From Veillonella sp. R32 (GTDB lineage Bacteria > Bacillota > Negativicutes > Veillonellales > Veillonellaceae), in contig NZ_NMZQ01000021.1 in NCBI RefSeq assembly GCF_010093125.1, positions 38,988 to 102,987 of the forward strand: a stretch of 64,000 nt of DNA, in the 5' to 3' direction. Of the stretch, positions 39,080 through 47,004 are shown piece after piece. Both the position numbers and the translations under genes were made by a program. The notes beneath the pieces were generated by a model, which searched no databases, was not told where the DNA came from, and worked only from the letters and a program-made list of their open reading frames with translations. Each line of letters opens with the position of its first letter. Position 1 is the first letter of the stretch.

Positions 39080-39097
39080 GTTAACATTTTGTTAACA
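39080..39097. repeat. integrase arm-type sites, right end
   Basis: GTTAACA at 39080-39086 and 39091-39097, matching the four copies at the left end. Confidence 0.6.
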
Positions 39098-39149
39098 AAA
39101 TGAAGAAGTCTTATTAAAACCTTTTATTTATAGGCTTTAAACTACAAAA

Positions 39150-39166
39150 CCCACCCTCTCCGCCAT
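39150..39166 (+). other. attR of the tRNA-Ser element
   Basis: CCCACCCTCTCCGCCAT, identical to the tRNA 3' end copy except for one T to C change. Confidence 0.85.
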
Positions 39167-39173
39167 AGTAAAT

Positions 39174-39213
39174 AAGCGACTTTTCAGATTTTTGAAAAGT
39201 CGCTTCATTTTTT
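39174..39213 (+). terminator. terminator beyond attR
   Basis: A perfect 13-bp stem AAGCGACTTTTCA / TGAAAAGTCGCTT with a 6-base loop, then CATTTTTTT. It is probably the original tRNA-Ser terminator, displaced by the insertion. Confidence 0.8.
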
Positions 39214-39335
39214 TAGATTTAATTTTAGGTGTTTATTTTAGGTGTTTATTTTAGAGATTTTATGAGGCAAGGGGGAATAAAGATAATAACATATAGGAAA
39301 ATAGATAGGGGAAGTTAACTGATGTTGCAACCATT

Positions 39336-39378
39336 TGCCCCTATTTTGCCCCTATTTTGCCCCTATGGCTGCCCCTAT
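39336..39378. repeat. 11-bp tandem repeats (4 copies of TGCCCCTAT)
   Basis: TGCCCCTAT begins at 39336, 39347, 39358 and 39370 (periods 11, 11, 12). GC-rich direct repeats of this type beside a tRNA att site resemble arm sites of a second integrase. Confidence 0.7.
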
Positions 39379-39540
39379 GAGAAAAGAGCTCCTATAGTGT
39401 GTAGAGAATCTTTTCTTAATGTTTTATTTGGATGTTTCTGATAATTTTGATATTTGTTTAAATTGTTGGTTATTAAGAGTTTTTTTAAAGTGTTATATTT
39501 ATTGGCTCTTTCATATATAGTTTCTATATTATAAAAATTA

Positions 39541-39575
39541 AAACGCCCTCTAAATCATTAGAGAGCGTTGTTTTT
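39541..39575 (-). terminator. terminator of the PemK-like gene
   Basis: Stem AACGC-CTCTAA / TTAGAG-AGCGTT with a 4-base loop. T-rich tracts on both strands; it lies 56 bases after the PemK stop. Confidence 0.7.
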
Positions 39576-39630
39576 TTACCATAAAGGTAAAGATGAAAAT
39601 ATTTTTTGGGACTAAGCCCAATCTGTATAA

Positions 39631-40380
39631 TTATTGTACACTCTTTGGTAAATTATTGTCAATATTTTTAAAGATAAAGGAGCGCATTAGTTTAATGCGA
39701 ATAGCAGCTAAGTCTTGTTCGGATACACATATATTATATAAAGGGTCTGAAGCTTTTTTAGGGCTAATAATACGAGCTTTACTAATTGTTCGTATTTGTT
39801 CACATTCTACAATACTACCTTCTTTCATTTTATTGCGAAGCTCCATAATATCTTTATTGTTATCGGAAATAGCTTGTACGCCTTGTTGCACCAATTCTTT
39901 ATATTTTCTATTAAAATCAGTATTAGATAATTTTTGTTGGGCAAGGCGTAAAATATCTTCACGGAGCTCTGTATATTCAGGTTTAAATAAATCAAAATTA
40001 TTAAGGGCTTTTTGCCCTAGTAAATTTGGAATAGGCCATATCAATTCATGTTCAAAAGGCTTCAGTTTTTTATGGCATTCTTTTTTTGATGTAAGTGGAA
40101 CTATAGTAAGTAATGAATTATTTTTTTTATCATGACAGTTTAATATTATTGCATAATGCGGATAACTGAACTCGTGCTCAATACCGCAACCAAAGTCTAC
40201 AAATATTATTTGTCCTTCCTGATATTTGGGCAAATAATATGGCTTAAAACTATGTTCGGATGTTTTTAGATGAATATATTGTTTAAGCCAATTAATAAAA
40301 CGGGTAAAATTTTTAGTATTACGATTTTCAAGTATAGAAATATATTTTATGTATTTCTGTAATATACTTTTAAATTTCAA
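39631..40380 (-). CDS. PemK/MazF-like toxin domain protein
   Basis: A 249-aa protein. The first 60 residues are helical and basic. A PemK/MazF barrel follows: GQIIFVDFGCGIEHEFSYPHYAIIL, then LLTIVPLTSKK, and after an insertion of about 60 residues a conserved late strand IRTISKARII. MazF-type toxins are ribosome-independent mRNA endonucleases. The long insertion and N-terminal extension are of a type seen in stand-alone Firmicute homologues. No antitoxin gene is next to it; the upstream gene is a repressor fragment. Toxicity is not shown. Confidence 0.75.
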   Translation of the reverse strand: MKFKSILQKYIKYISILENRNTKNFTRFINWLKQYIHLKTSEHSFKPYYLPKYQEGQIIFVDFGCGIEHEFSYPHYAIILNCHDKKNNSLLTIVPLTSKKECHKKLKPFEHELIWPIPNLLGQKALNNFDLFKPEYTELREDILRLAQQKLSNTDFNRKYKELVQQGVQAISDNNKDIMELRNKMKEGSIVECEQIRTISKARIISPKKASDPLYNICVSEQDLAAIRIKLMRSFIFKNIDNNLPKSVQ

Positions 40381-40497
40381 TGATTAGCATCTCCTTAAGA
40401 TATAATAATTATTGGAACGAAGATAGTTAATAATAAACTTCGAATATTTCGGTATGTTGTAACTTTTAGATAAGCCATAGAAGATTAATTTGCTCTA

Positions 40498-40863
40498 TTA
40501 AAAGTATCGTCTTAACTCTATAACTTTACCAATAATAGTAACAGGTAAATTAATAATATCTTCGTTACTGTAAAAGGTAGGGGGATAAACCGCTACATTG
40601 TAACCGATAAGGGTAATGCCATTATCGGCTTTTTTTATTTGTTTGATGGTTGCTTCATCGCCATTTACAAGTACAACAGCAATTTCACCGCTTTCAACAT
40701 CAGGTTGCTGTTTAACGATAATAATATCATCTTCGAAAAGACGAGGCTCCATACTAGATTCCTTTACTTTTAAGCAAAAGAAGGAACCAGTGGAGGCTAA
40801 TTCGAGTGATATTTCTTCATAGCCTAGTACATCTTCAATAGCACTAATAGGGGTACCAGCCAT
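40498..40863 (-). pseudogene. S24/LexA-like repressor fragment lacking its HTH
   Basis: 121 residues forming the C-terminal peptidase S24 domain of a CI/LexA-like repressor. The Ser of the catalytic dyad is in ESSMEPRLF and the Lys in ATIKQIKK. The start MAGTPISAIEDVLGYEEI is the usual cleavage/linker region of such repressors. The frame continues upstream as FPILGYI for about 20 codons to a TAA, but there is no DNA-binding domain. It is therefore a decapitated repressor, probably a phage or satellite remnant, although the protease domain itself looks intact. Confidence 0.75.
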
Positions 40864-40966
40864 AATATAGCCTAAGATAGGAAAAAGATTCGAAAGATTA
40901 TAAAAAATATAAGGCTTGATCTTTTATTATAGATATTGTAGACTTTTAGATAAGGAGGGACATGTT

Positions 40967-41146
40967 ATGAAATATAAATCTGAAATATTAACTATAATGG
41001 ATTCTGATTATGAGGCCTTTTGCAAAGCATTATTCAGTATTGAGTTAGGCGTTAATGATGAGGAAGAATTGGCGTTATTATATACTCGATATATGAGGGG
41101 TGATAATATTTCCTTATTAAATGAAAACCTTGTAGTAAAGGAATAA
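40967..41146 (+). CDS. small protein of unknown function
   Basis: A 59-aa acidic protein (MKYKSEILTIMDSDYEAF then Leu/Glu-rich helices). I choose the ATG at 40967 because AAGGAGGG lies at 40952-40959; the longer open frame upstream lacks support. It starts 57 bases before the restriction gene and runs in the same direction. It could be a regulatory companion of the restriction-modification system, but it has no clear helix-turn-helix. Confidence 0.5.
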   Translation: MKYKSEILTIMDSDYEAFCKALFSIELGVNDEEELALLYTRYMRGDNISLLNENLVVKE

Positions 41147-41202
41147 TTAAAACTGGTGACTTTATGTTATAATAAGCCATACGTTCAATTTTTGCGAGAA
41201 GT

Positions 41203-42696
41203 ATGGTGATAACAGTGACTAAGTTACCTTATGATAAAACAAATCCAGCAGACATTTTGAGATATTCAGAAGAATTAGAAGGAATTACTTTTCAGAATGT
41301 ACTCCAAAAAATCTTTAGTGGTGAAGAATTGGAGGAAAAAGTAAAATATTATAATAATCCGCGTAGTAAAGGTGGTCTTGGTAATTTATTAGAAGAGCAC
41401 TATTATTTTTATTCACCCAATAGTATTTCAGACGCTGATTTTGTTGAAGCCGGCGTAGAATTAAAGGTTACACCTTATGAGATAAATAAAAATAACCAAT
41501 ATAAAGCGGGCGAACGTTTGGTTATTACTATGATTCCGAATAATGAACCTATATCGAATGATTTTGAAACTTCTCACTTAAAACAAAAGATTAGTCATAT
41601 TTTAATGGTTTGGTATGAAAGGATTCGTGGCGAAGCGCGGACTAAACAACGAATTCAGTATGTTAATTTATATAATCTATATAGTGAAATTTGTAAGAAT
41701 GATTTAGAGATTATTCGTAATGATTATAAACGAATTACAGAGAAGATTATAGCTGGCAAAGCGCATGAACTGTCTGAGGGCGACACACAGTATTTGGGAG
41801 CTTGTACAAAAGGGGCAACGGCTGAACGTAGTTTGCAACCACAGTATTATAATGATAGTATTCCAGCAAAACGGCGTGCATTTTCTTTGAAACAGTCGTA
41901 TATGACATATGTATTAAATCAGTATGTTAAAAAACGTAAAATGAGTTTTGATGCTATTTTTACACCGGCTGATTTACAGAAGGCAGATTTAGAAACTCAA
42001 GTTATTGAACGGATTGAAAAGTATGTAGGTAACACTGAAGAAGCATTATATTCCATGTTCGGTTTTACAAATACGCAAGGTAATCGGCCAAAACATATTA
42101 ATACATTATTAGTTAATCGAATGCTTGGGGTTCAGACTGATCAAGCGGAAGAATTTGCAAAAGCAGATATTAAGATTAAAACGATTAGAGTTCAGAAGAA
42201 TGGTAAGCCAAAAGAAAGTATGTCGTTTCCAAAAATAAAGATTAAAGAGTTTGTTAGGCAAGACTTTGAGGAGTCTGCCGAATATAATTTTTTCCAAGAA
42301 ACCAAGTTCTTGTTTGTTGTCTTTAAAGAGACAAACACTGGTGAATATATTCTAAAAGGTGCTAAATTTTGGAATATGCCAATTATGGAATTAGAAGAAA
42401 TTGGTAGAGTTGAATGGGAATCATATAAGAAAAAGTTTTTAACTGGAGTTAATTTTACTATAACTAAAGATAAATCAGGTAAAGAAATTATTAAAAACGA
42501 TTTACCTAGTAAATCAGAACATACAATATTTCATTTACGACCACATGCACAAAAGAGTGCTTATGTAATTAACGGTAAACGTTATGGTATGGGAAATGAT
42601 AGGGATATGGATGACTTGCCAAATGGAGATAAGATGACTTGCCAATGTTTCTGGTTGAATAATAATTATATTGCAAAGATTATTGAAGATATATAA
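41203..42696 (+). CDS. Sau3AI-like type II restriction endonuclease (GATC)
   Basis: A 497-aa Sau3AI-family enzyme: a fusion of two MutH-like domains. The first has the active-site pattern SDADFVEAGVELKVTPYE (Asp, then Glu-x-Lys; about residues 77-94) preceded by SKGGLGNLLEE. The second (from about residue 260) is a related but catalytically degenerate DNA-binding copy. Sau3AI cuts before GATC. The start ATG at 41203 has a weak binding site. The cognate m5C methyltransferase gene follows 49 bases later. The specificity GATC is inferred from the family and the partner. Confidence 0.87.
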   Translation: MVITVTKLPYDKTNPADILRYSEELEGITFQNVLQKIFSGEELEEKVKYYNNPRSKGGLGNLLEEHYYFYSPNSISDADFVEAGVELKVTPYEINKNNQYKAGERLVITMIPNNEPISNDFETSHLKQKISHILMVWYERIRGEARTKQRIQYVNLYNLYSEICKNDLEIIRNDYKRITEKIIAGKAHELSEGDTQYLGACTKGATAERSLQPQYYNDSIPAKRRAFSLKQSYMTYVLNQYVKKRKMSFDAIFTPADLQKADLETQVIERIEKYVGNTEEALYSMFGFTNTQGNRPKHINTLLVNRMLGVQTDQAEEFAKADIKIKTIRVQKNGKPKESMSFPKIKIKEFVRQDFEESAEYNFFQETKFLFVVFKETNTGEYILKGAKFWNMPIMELEEIGRVEWESYKKKFLTGVNFTITKDKSGKEIIKNDLPSKSEHTIFHLRPHAQKSAYVINGKRYGMGNDRDMDDLPNGDKMTCQCFWLNNNYIAKIIEDI

Positions 42697-42745
42697 TAAA
42701 TTATTTAATGAAATAATTTGTTTATTATAAAGGAGATTATAGTTA

Positions 42746-43996
42746 ATGAGGCTAACTGTAGCAGAGTTGTTTGCTGGTGTTGGAGGGTTTCGCGTAGGGC
42801 TGAATCACATTAAAGAAGTTGATAGGCAAGAGCGAGCTGTTGAAAATGGTCCTTGGGAATTTGTATGGGCTAATCAGTTTGAACCATCTACTAAGGAACA
42901 ACATGCTTTTAATTGTTATGTAACACGGTTTGGTGAAGCGAATCATTCTAATCTTGATATTCATGAAGTGGATAAAAGAATAATTCCAGATCATTCGTTA
43001 GTAGTAGGTGGATTCCCGTGCCAAGATTATTCGGTAGCACGCTCTTTATCTAACGAGCAAGGGATTGAAGGGAAAAAAGGGGTTTTATTTTGGGACATTA
43101 AAGATGTATTAGTGGCAAAACAGCCCCCATTTGTTTTATTAGAGAATGTAGATCGTCTTTTAAAATCACCAGCCAGTCGTCGTGGTCGAGATTTTGCAAT
43201 TATGCTAAAAACGTTTGATGAACTCGGCTATATAGTGCAATGGCGCGTATTAAATGCAGGCGAATATGGAATGCCTCAGAAACGGCGCCGTGTATTCATT
43301 TGGGCGCACAAGCGTGATCTACAGTATTCGCAGGAGTTTTTGGATAACGTTTTAGATTTAAAGGAAAATAATATTTTTAATCAAGTATTCCCTGTTGTGG
43401 ATATAGAGGTTTCTAAAGACATTGATTTGAATTTATACGAGTCTATTTTAGAAACTTCTAATGGGTACAAGGATGGTAAATTTTTAGAGACAGGCATAAT
43501 GGTTAATGGACATGTTATACATGGAAAGCCGATAGCTAGAATGGAAGTTGTATATCCATTGTCTAATATTTTAAAAAAGGCTCAAGTGTATAATGAAGAT
43601 TTGTTAGCATATAAGGTCTCTGAAGATAAATTAGAAAAATGGCAATATTTAAAAGGTCCGAAAAAGATTGAACGTACATCTAGCAATGGGCATAAGTATA
43701 TTTATAGTGAAGGTGGTATGGCTTTTCCTGAAAAAATGGATGAACCAGCTCGAACAATGCTTACTAGCGAAGGTACTTTAAATAGATCCTCTCATATAGT
43801 ATATGATGAAAGTTTACAAGCTTATCGTATTTTGACCCCTGTAGAATGCGAATTAATTCAAATGTTTCCTCCTAATTGGACGAATACAATGCCAAATCGA
43901 AAGAGATATTTTATGATGGGGAATGCTTTGGTTACGGGAATTGTATCGCGGTTAGAGCCAGTGATACGAGATATTATTGAACAAGAAGTAGAATAA
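42746..43996 (+). CDS. DNA (cytosine-5) methyltransferase, M.Sau3AI-like
   Basis: A 416-aa m5C methyltransferase. Motif I is AELFAGVGGFRVGL, motif IV GGFPCQDYS with the catalytic Cys (about residue 92), motif VI LLENVDR, motif VIII QKRRRVFIW, and motif X GNALVTGIV near the end. The variable target-recognition region (about 205-335) lies between VIII and IX. It protects host DNA from the preceding Sau3AI-like enzyme, probably as GATm5C. An AAGGAG site precedes it; a terminator follows. Confidence 0.92.
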   Translation: MRLTVAELFAGVGGFRVGLNHIKEVDRQERAVENGPWEFVWANQFEPSTKEQHAFNCYVTRFGEANHSNLDIHEVDKRIIPDHSLVVGGFPCQDYSVARSLSNEQGIEGKKGVLFWDIKDVLVAKQPPFVLLENVDRLLKSPASRRGRDFAIMLKTFDELGYIVQWRVLNAGEYGMPQKRRRVFIWAHKRDLQYSQEFLDNVLDLKENNIFNQVFPVVDIEVSKDIDLNLYESILETSNGYKDGKFLETGIMVNGHVIHGKPIARMEVVYPLSNILKKAQVYNEDLLAYKVSEDKLEKWQYLKGPKKIERTSSNGHKYIYSEGGMAFPEKMDEPARTMLTSEGTLNRSSHIVYDESLQAYRILTPVECELIQMFPPNWTNTMPNRKRYFMMGNALVTGIVSRLEPVIRDIIEQEVE

Positions 43997-43999
43997 GAA

Positions 44000-44034
44000 G
44001 GGGATACCCTCATTGTCTGAGGGTATCCCTTTTG
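44000..44034 (+). terminator. Rho-independent terminator after the methyltransferase
   Basis: A perfect 11-bp stem GGGATACCCTC / GAGGGTATCCC with a 7-base loop, then TTTT. Confidence 0.9.
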
Positions 44035-44107
44035 TTATACTTATATAGCGGTCGTACGTAACACTAACAATGTAATTAGATAATTTTCATATATTCAAGG
44101 AGCTTTT

Positions 44108-45292
44108 ATGTTATCCAAATATTCTGTTTACCATCGTATTAAATCAGTGGCTAATGGGATGATTGATTTATTGTCGTCTTTATTTTTGCCTATCATAGCG
44201 TTATTAGTATCTACTGGTATTTTAAAGGGCTTATTTATTCTGCTCACGGTGAATCAGTTTGTATTGCCTGAAACGAGTACGTATGCGATTTTAAATGCTA
44301 TGAGTGATGCTTTTTTCTATTTTATACCCGTATTTTTAGCATATACAGCGGCTAAGCGTTTTCAAGTAGATCCCTTTACAGCTATGTTACTTGCGTGTGT
44401 ATTAGCATATCCTGATGTTACGCAGCTTATGAAAGCACCGGCGGCAGGTGGCATGGAATCAGCAGAAGCACTAGTGAAAGGTATGACCGGGCAATCAAAT
44501 TGGGTAGGTCCCGATTTATTCGGTTGGCCCGTCGGACAAGTGATGTACCCTTCGTCAGTGATTCCTATTTTACTAGCCGTATATTGCATGAAATATGTAC
44601 AGCGCTTGGGTGAAACAATCTTTCCTGAAGCGGTGAGGGGGCTATTTACACCACCTTTATGTATTGTTGTGATGACACCATTTACACTTGTTGTGTTAGG
44701 ACCTATTGGCACTTGGTTAGGGGCTTTATTGGGTACTGGTTATGAATTAATTTATAGTTTAAGTCCTTTATTAGCTGGGCTAGTCGTAGGGACGGTACAG
44801 CCGTTTTTAGGGATGCTTGGTTTGCAGTGGGGCTTTTTCCCTATTGCCATTAATAATGTAGCGGTATACGGCTTTGATACTTTAATGCCTTTGTTTGGTT
44901 CTGCTATGTTTGCCCAAGCGGGCGCTGCATTAGCTGTAGCGGTGAGGACACGTAATACATTATTTAAGTCAGAGGCTTTTTCTGCGGGGATTATTGCATT
45001 ATTAGGGGTTACGGAACCCGCTGTATTTGGTGTCACACTTCGTTTGAAACGGCCTATGGTTTGTGCTTGTATAGCTGGTGGTCTTGGGGGTGCTGTGGCG
45101 GGATTTTTCAAAGTAAGTGCGGCTTCTTTTGCCATTCCCGCTGTTACGACTTTGCCAGTCTTTATGGGGCCTTCCTTTCTATGGTATGTAACAGCCTTGG
45201 GGCTTGCTTTCGGATTAAGCTTTGTGTTGACTTTGATTGTTGGTTTTAAGGACATTGTAGAAGTACCAAACAATGAGCATAAAAATATATAG
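44108..45292 (+). CDS. PTS EIIC component (glucose/glucoside superfamily), stand-alone
   Basis: A 394-aa membrane permease domain of the PTS glucose-glucoside superfamily (PF02378). It has about ten hydrophobic segments and the signature GVTEPAVFGVTLRLKRP near residue 300 with the sugar-contacting Glu. It lacks the EIIB phosphocysteine domain usually fused to this type and no EIIB or EIIA gene is adjacent. It could rely on partners elsewhere, or transport without phosphorylation. It lies between the restriction-modification island and core genes. Confidence 0.82.
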   Translation: MLSKYSVYHRIKSVANGMIDLLSSLFLPIIALLVSTGILKGLFILLTVNQFVLPETSTYAILNAMSDAFFYFIPVFLAYTAAKRFQVDPFTAMLLACVLAYPDVTQLMKAPAAGGMESAEALVKGMTGQSNWVGPDLFGWPVGQVMYPSSVIPILLAVYCMKYVQRLGETIFPEAVRGLFTPPLCIVVMTPFTLVVLGPIGTWLGALLGTGYELIYSLSPLLAGLVVGTVQPFLGMLGLQWGFFPIAINNVAVYGFDTLMPLFGSAMFAQAGAALAVAVRTRNTLFKSEAFSAGIIALLGVTEPAVFGVTLRLKRPMVCACIAGGLGGAVAGFFKVSAASFAIPAVTTLPVFMGPSFLWYVTALGLAFGLSFVLTLIVGFKDIVEVPNNEHKNI

Positions 45293-45336
45293 AATGTATA
45301 GAGTTTATAGAGAGATTTTTAGGTTAATTTTATAGC

Positions 45337-45365
45337 TTTACATTTGGTATAGGTTTTGCTATAGT
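45337..45365 (+). promoter_or_regulatory. promoter of a small RNA gene
   Basis: TTTACA (45337-45342), 17 bases, TATAGT (45360-45365). Confidence 0.6.
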
Positions 45366-45371
45366 AAAGTT

Positions 45372-45525
45372 GCTAGATGGGTGGAGCTGAGTATCCGGTG
45401 AAGAAACCCTATCACTAGAGGGCCGTCGGCGATACTGCGACAGGCAGCCTTTGATGAATAAGATAAAGCTGAATAAAAAAGGTTGTAACTTCTATGTACG
45501 TGCATAGTTGTTACAACCTTTTTTG
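45372..45525 (+). ncRNA. unassigned structured small RNA
   Basis: About 155 bases with its own promoter and terminator and no reading frame. GC content is clearly above its surroundings. Pairing: GTATC (45391-45395) with GATAC (45430-45434), inner CCCT / AGGG hairpin (45407-45422) competing with GTGA / TCAC, and CTG / CAG near the base. I could not match it to 6S, SRP, tmRNA, RNase P or the common riboswitch consensus sequences I know. The next plus-strand gene is 1.5 kb away, so it is not obviously a leader. Confidence 0.5.
45475..45525. terminator. bidirectional terminator (small RNA and NCS2 permease)
   Basis: A run of A, stem GGTTGTAAC (45481-45489) / GTTACAACC (45510-45518), inner CTATG / CATAG, then a T run. 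It lies 30 bases past the stop of the converging permease gene. Confidence 0.85.
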
Positions 45526-45554
45526 TTATATTTTGTCCTAACGTATCTTTTGCC

Positions 45555-46922
45555 TTAGTACCAAATGTAGCGAATCAATACGATGATAGCTAGTGGGTAC
45601 ATAATCCAATGTACTTCTTTAGTGCGACCAGCGATAATTTTAAGAAGTGGATACATGATAAGGCCTGCAGCCACACCATTAGCAATGCTGTAAGTGAAAG
45701 GCATTAAGGCGATAACCATGAAAGATGGGAAGGCTTCGGTCCAATCGGAGAAATCGATGTCACGAATTGGTTCCATCATAAGGGCGCCTACTAAGATTAA
45801 AATAGGAGCCGTCGCACAGTTTGGTACGAGGGTAATAAGTGGTGCAAAGAGCAAGGCTAAAAGGAATAGTACGCCACAGGTAACCGCTGTTAAGCCAGTA
45901 CGACCACCGGCACCAACACCAGCCGCACTTTCTACGAAGGCTGTAATGGTGCTAGCCCCCAGTAAAGCACCAAAGCTAACGCCTACAGCATCAACGGTCA
46001 TAGCTTTGCCAAGACCAGGGAATTTACCTTCTTTTGGATTGGCAATACCCGCTTTAGTGGCGGTGCCAATGAGGGTGCCCATAGAGTCAAACAATTCTAC
46101 GAAGGTGAAGGAGAAGATAATCGTTACAAGACCAAGGTGCATAGCACTGGCAATATCGAGTTCAAAGAACGCTGCTTTGCTGAAATCAGGAATGGCCATA
46201 ATGGAGAAGTTTTCAGGGAGCTGAGCATTACCGGTAGCGTAAGCTAAGATACTAGTCACTACAGCGCCGATAATGAAAGAGCCTTGTACATTGCGAGCCA
46301 TTAATAGAGCCGTAAAAATTAGACCAAAGAGGGCTAAGGCTACTTGCGGATCCATAAGATTACCCAAAGTAAGAATCGTTTCAGAAGAACCTGGCGTGGA
46401 ATGACCTTGGGTAGCTACGACTTGGGCTAAACTATCAGGGGATAGCGACAAGGTTACGGTCATAAGGCCAGATAGTTTCAAGCCAATAATGGTAATGAAA
46501 AGGCCGATACCTACGGTAATGGCAATTTTCATAGCCGCTGGAATCCCTTCCACAATATGTTGCCGTACGGTCGTGAGGGTTAGAAAAAGGAAGACTAGGC
46601 CTGAAATGAAGACGGCCCCTAAAGCGGTTTGCCAAGCGATGCCCATGCCTAGTACAACAGTAAAGGTGTAAAAGGCGAGAAGCCCTACGCCAGGAGCTAA
46701 GCAGATTGGATAGTTAACGAGTACGCCCATCGCGATGGTTACGAGACCGCCCCCTAATGCGGTGGCGATAAGTACTGCATCTTTATCCATGCCGGCGATG
46801 CTTAGTAGATTGGGCGCTAGAAATAGGATATACGCCATGGTGATAAAGGTGGTTAAACCGGCGATAATTTCACCTTTCACCGTAGTGTTGCGTTCTTTAA
46901 GCGCAAACAGTTTTTCTAACAT
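45555..46922 (-). CDS. NCS2 family purine permease (AzgA/PbuG-type)
   Basis: A 455-aa inner-membrane permease of the AzgA-like branch of NCS2, which takes up adenine, guanine or hypoxanthine with protons. It has about 12-14 hydrophobic segments. Family signs are the N-terminal ERNTTVKGEIIAGLTTFITM, the first half-helix region LFLAPNLLSIAGMD, and the segment EGKFPGLGKAMTVDAVG followed by GASTITAFVESAAGVGAGGRTGLTAV. An AGGAGG site precedes the ATG. I see no purine riboswitch in the 150 bases upstream. Confidence 0.9.
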   Translation of the reverse strand: MLEKLFALKERNTTVKGEIIAGLTTFITMAYILFLAPNLLSIAGMDKDAVLIATALGGGLVTIAMGVLVNYPICLAPGVGLLAFYTFTVVLGMGIAWQTALGAVFISGLVFLFLTLTTVRQHIVEGIPAAMKIAITVGIGLFITIIGLKLSGLMTVTLSLSPDSLAQVVATQGHSTPGSSETILTLGNLMDPQVALALFGLIFTALLMARNVQGSFIIGAVVTSILAYATGNAQLPENFSIMAIPDFSKAAFFELDIASAMHLGLVTIIFSFTFVELFDSMGTLIGTATKAGIANPKEGKFPGLGKAMTVDAVGVSFGALLGASTITAFVESAAGVGAGGRTGLTAVTCGVLFLLALLFAPLITLVPNCATAPILILVGALMMEPIRDIDFSDWTEAFPSFMVIALMPFTYSIANGVAAGLIMYPLLKIIAGRTKEVHWIMYPLAIIVLIRYIWY

Positions 46923-47004
46923 AATAACCTCCTAATAGATGGTATAGAAATAAATTCAACATTATTGTATCATGCTCGGTAGGAAATGTGGAGCGGATTT
47001 TTAA

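Larger units (their letters stand above)
37939..39149. other. 1.2-kb non-coding, repeat-rich part of the element
   Basis: No credible gene on either strand. It contains ten GATTC motifs all in one orientation (37959 to 38790), four GAGAAT copies at 38572-38640, GC hairpins in an AT-rich background (ACCCC/GGGGT at 38271-38283; G7 then CTACCCC at 38541-38554), a perfect 9-bp inverted repeat at 39011-39035, and GTTAACA sites at the right end. It is best read as replication origin plus integrase-binding DNA, or structured RNA. Confidence 0.55.
33966..39166. mobile_element. 5.2-kb integrative element in the tRNA-Ser 3' end
   Basis: Bounded by the tRNA 3' end (attL, 33966-33982) and a 16/17 copy of it (attR, 39150-39166). 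In order it contains a tyrosine integrase and a repressor-like gene (minus), divergent promoters with a palindrome, four small plus-strand genes ending with a replication-like protein, and a repeat-rich non-coding segment. Gene order resembles phage-inducible chromosomal islands or small integrative plasmids, without packaging, capsid or conjugation genes. Borders are seen; the satellite interpretation is inference. Confidence 0.85.

Noticed and set aside
39593..40135. 180-residue plus-strand frame opposite the PemK-like gene
   Set aside because: Antisense shadow; the minus-strand product has recognisable PemK/MazF strands.
45372..45480. Cobalamin, SAM-I or TPP riboswitch
   Set aside because: Short similar words (GGTGGAG, GCTGAG) occur, but the conserved core blocks of these families are absent and no downstream gene fits.
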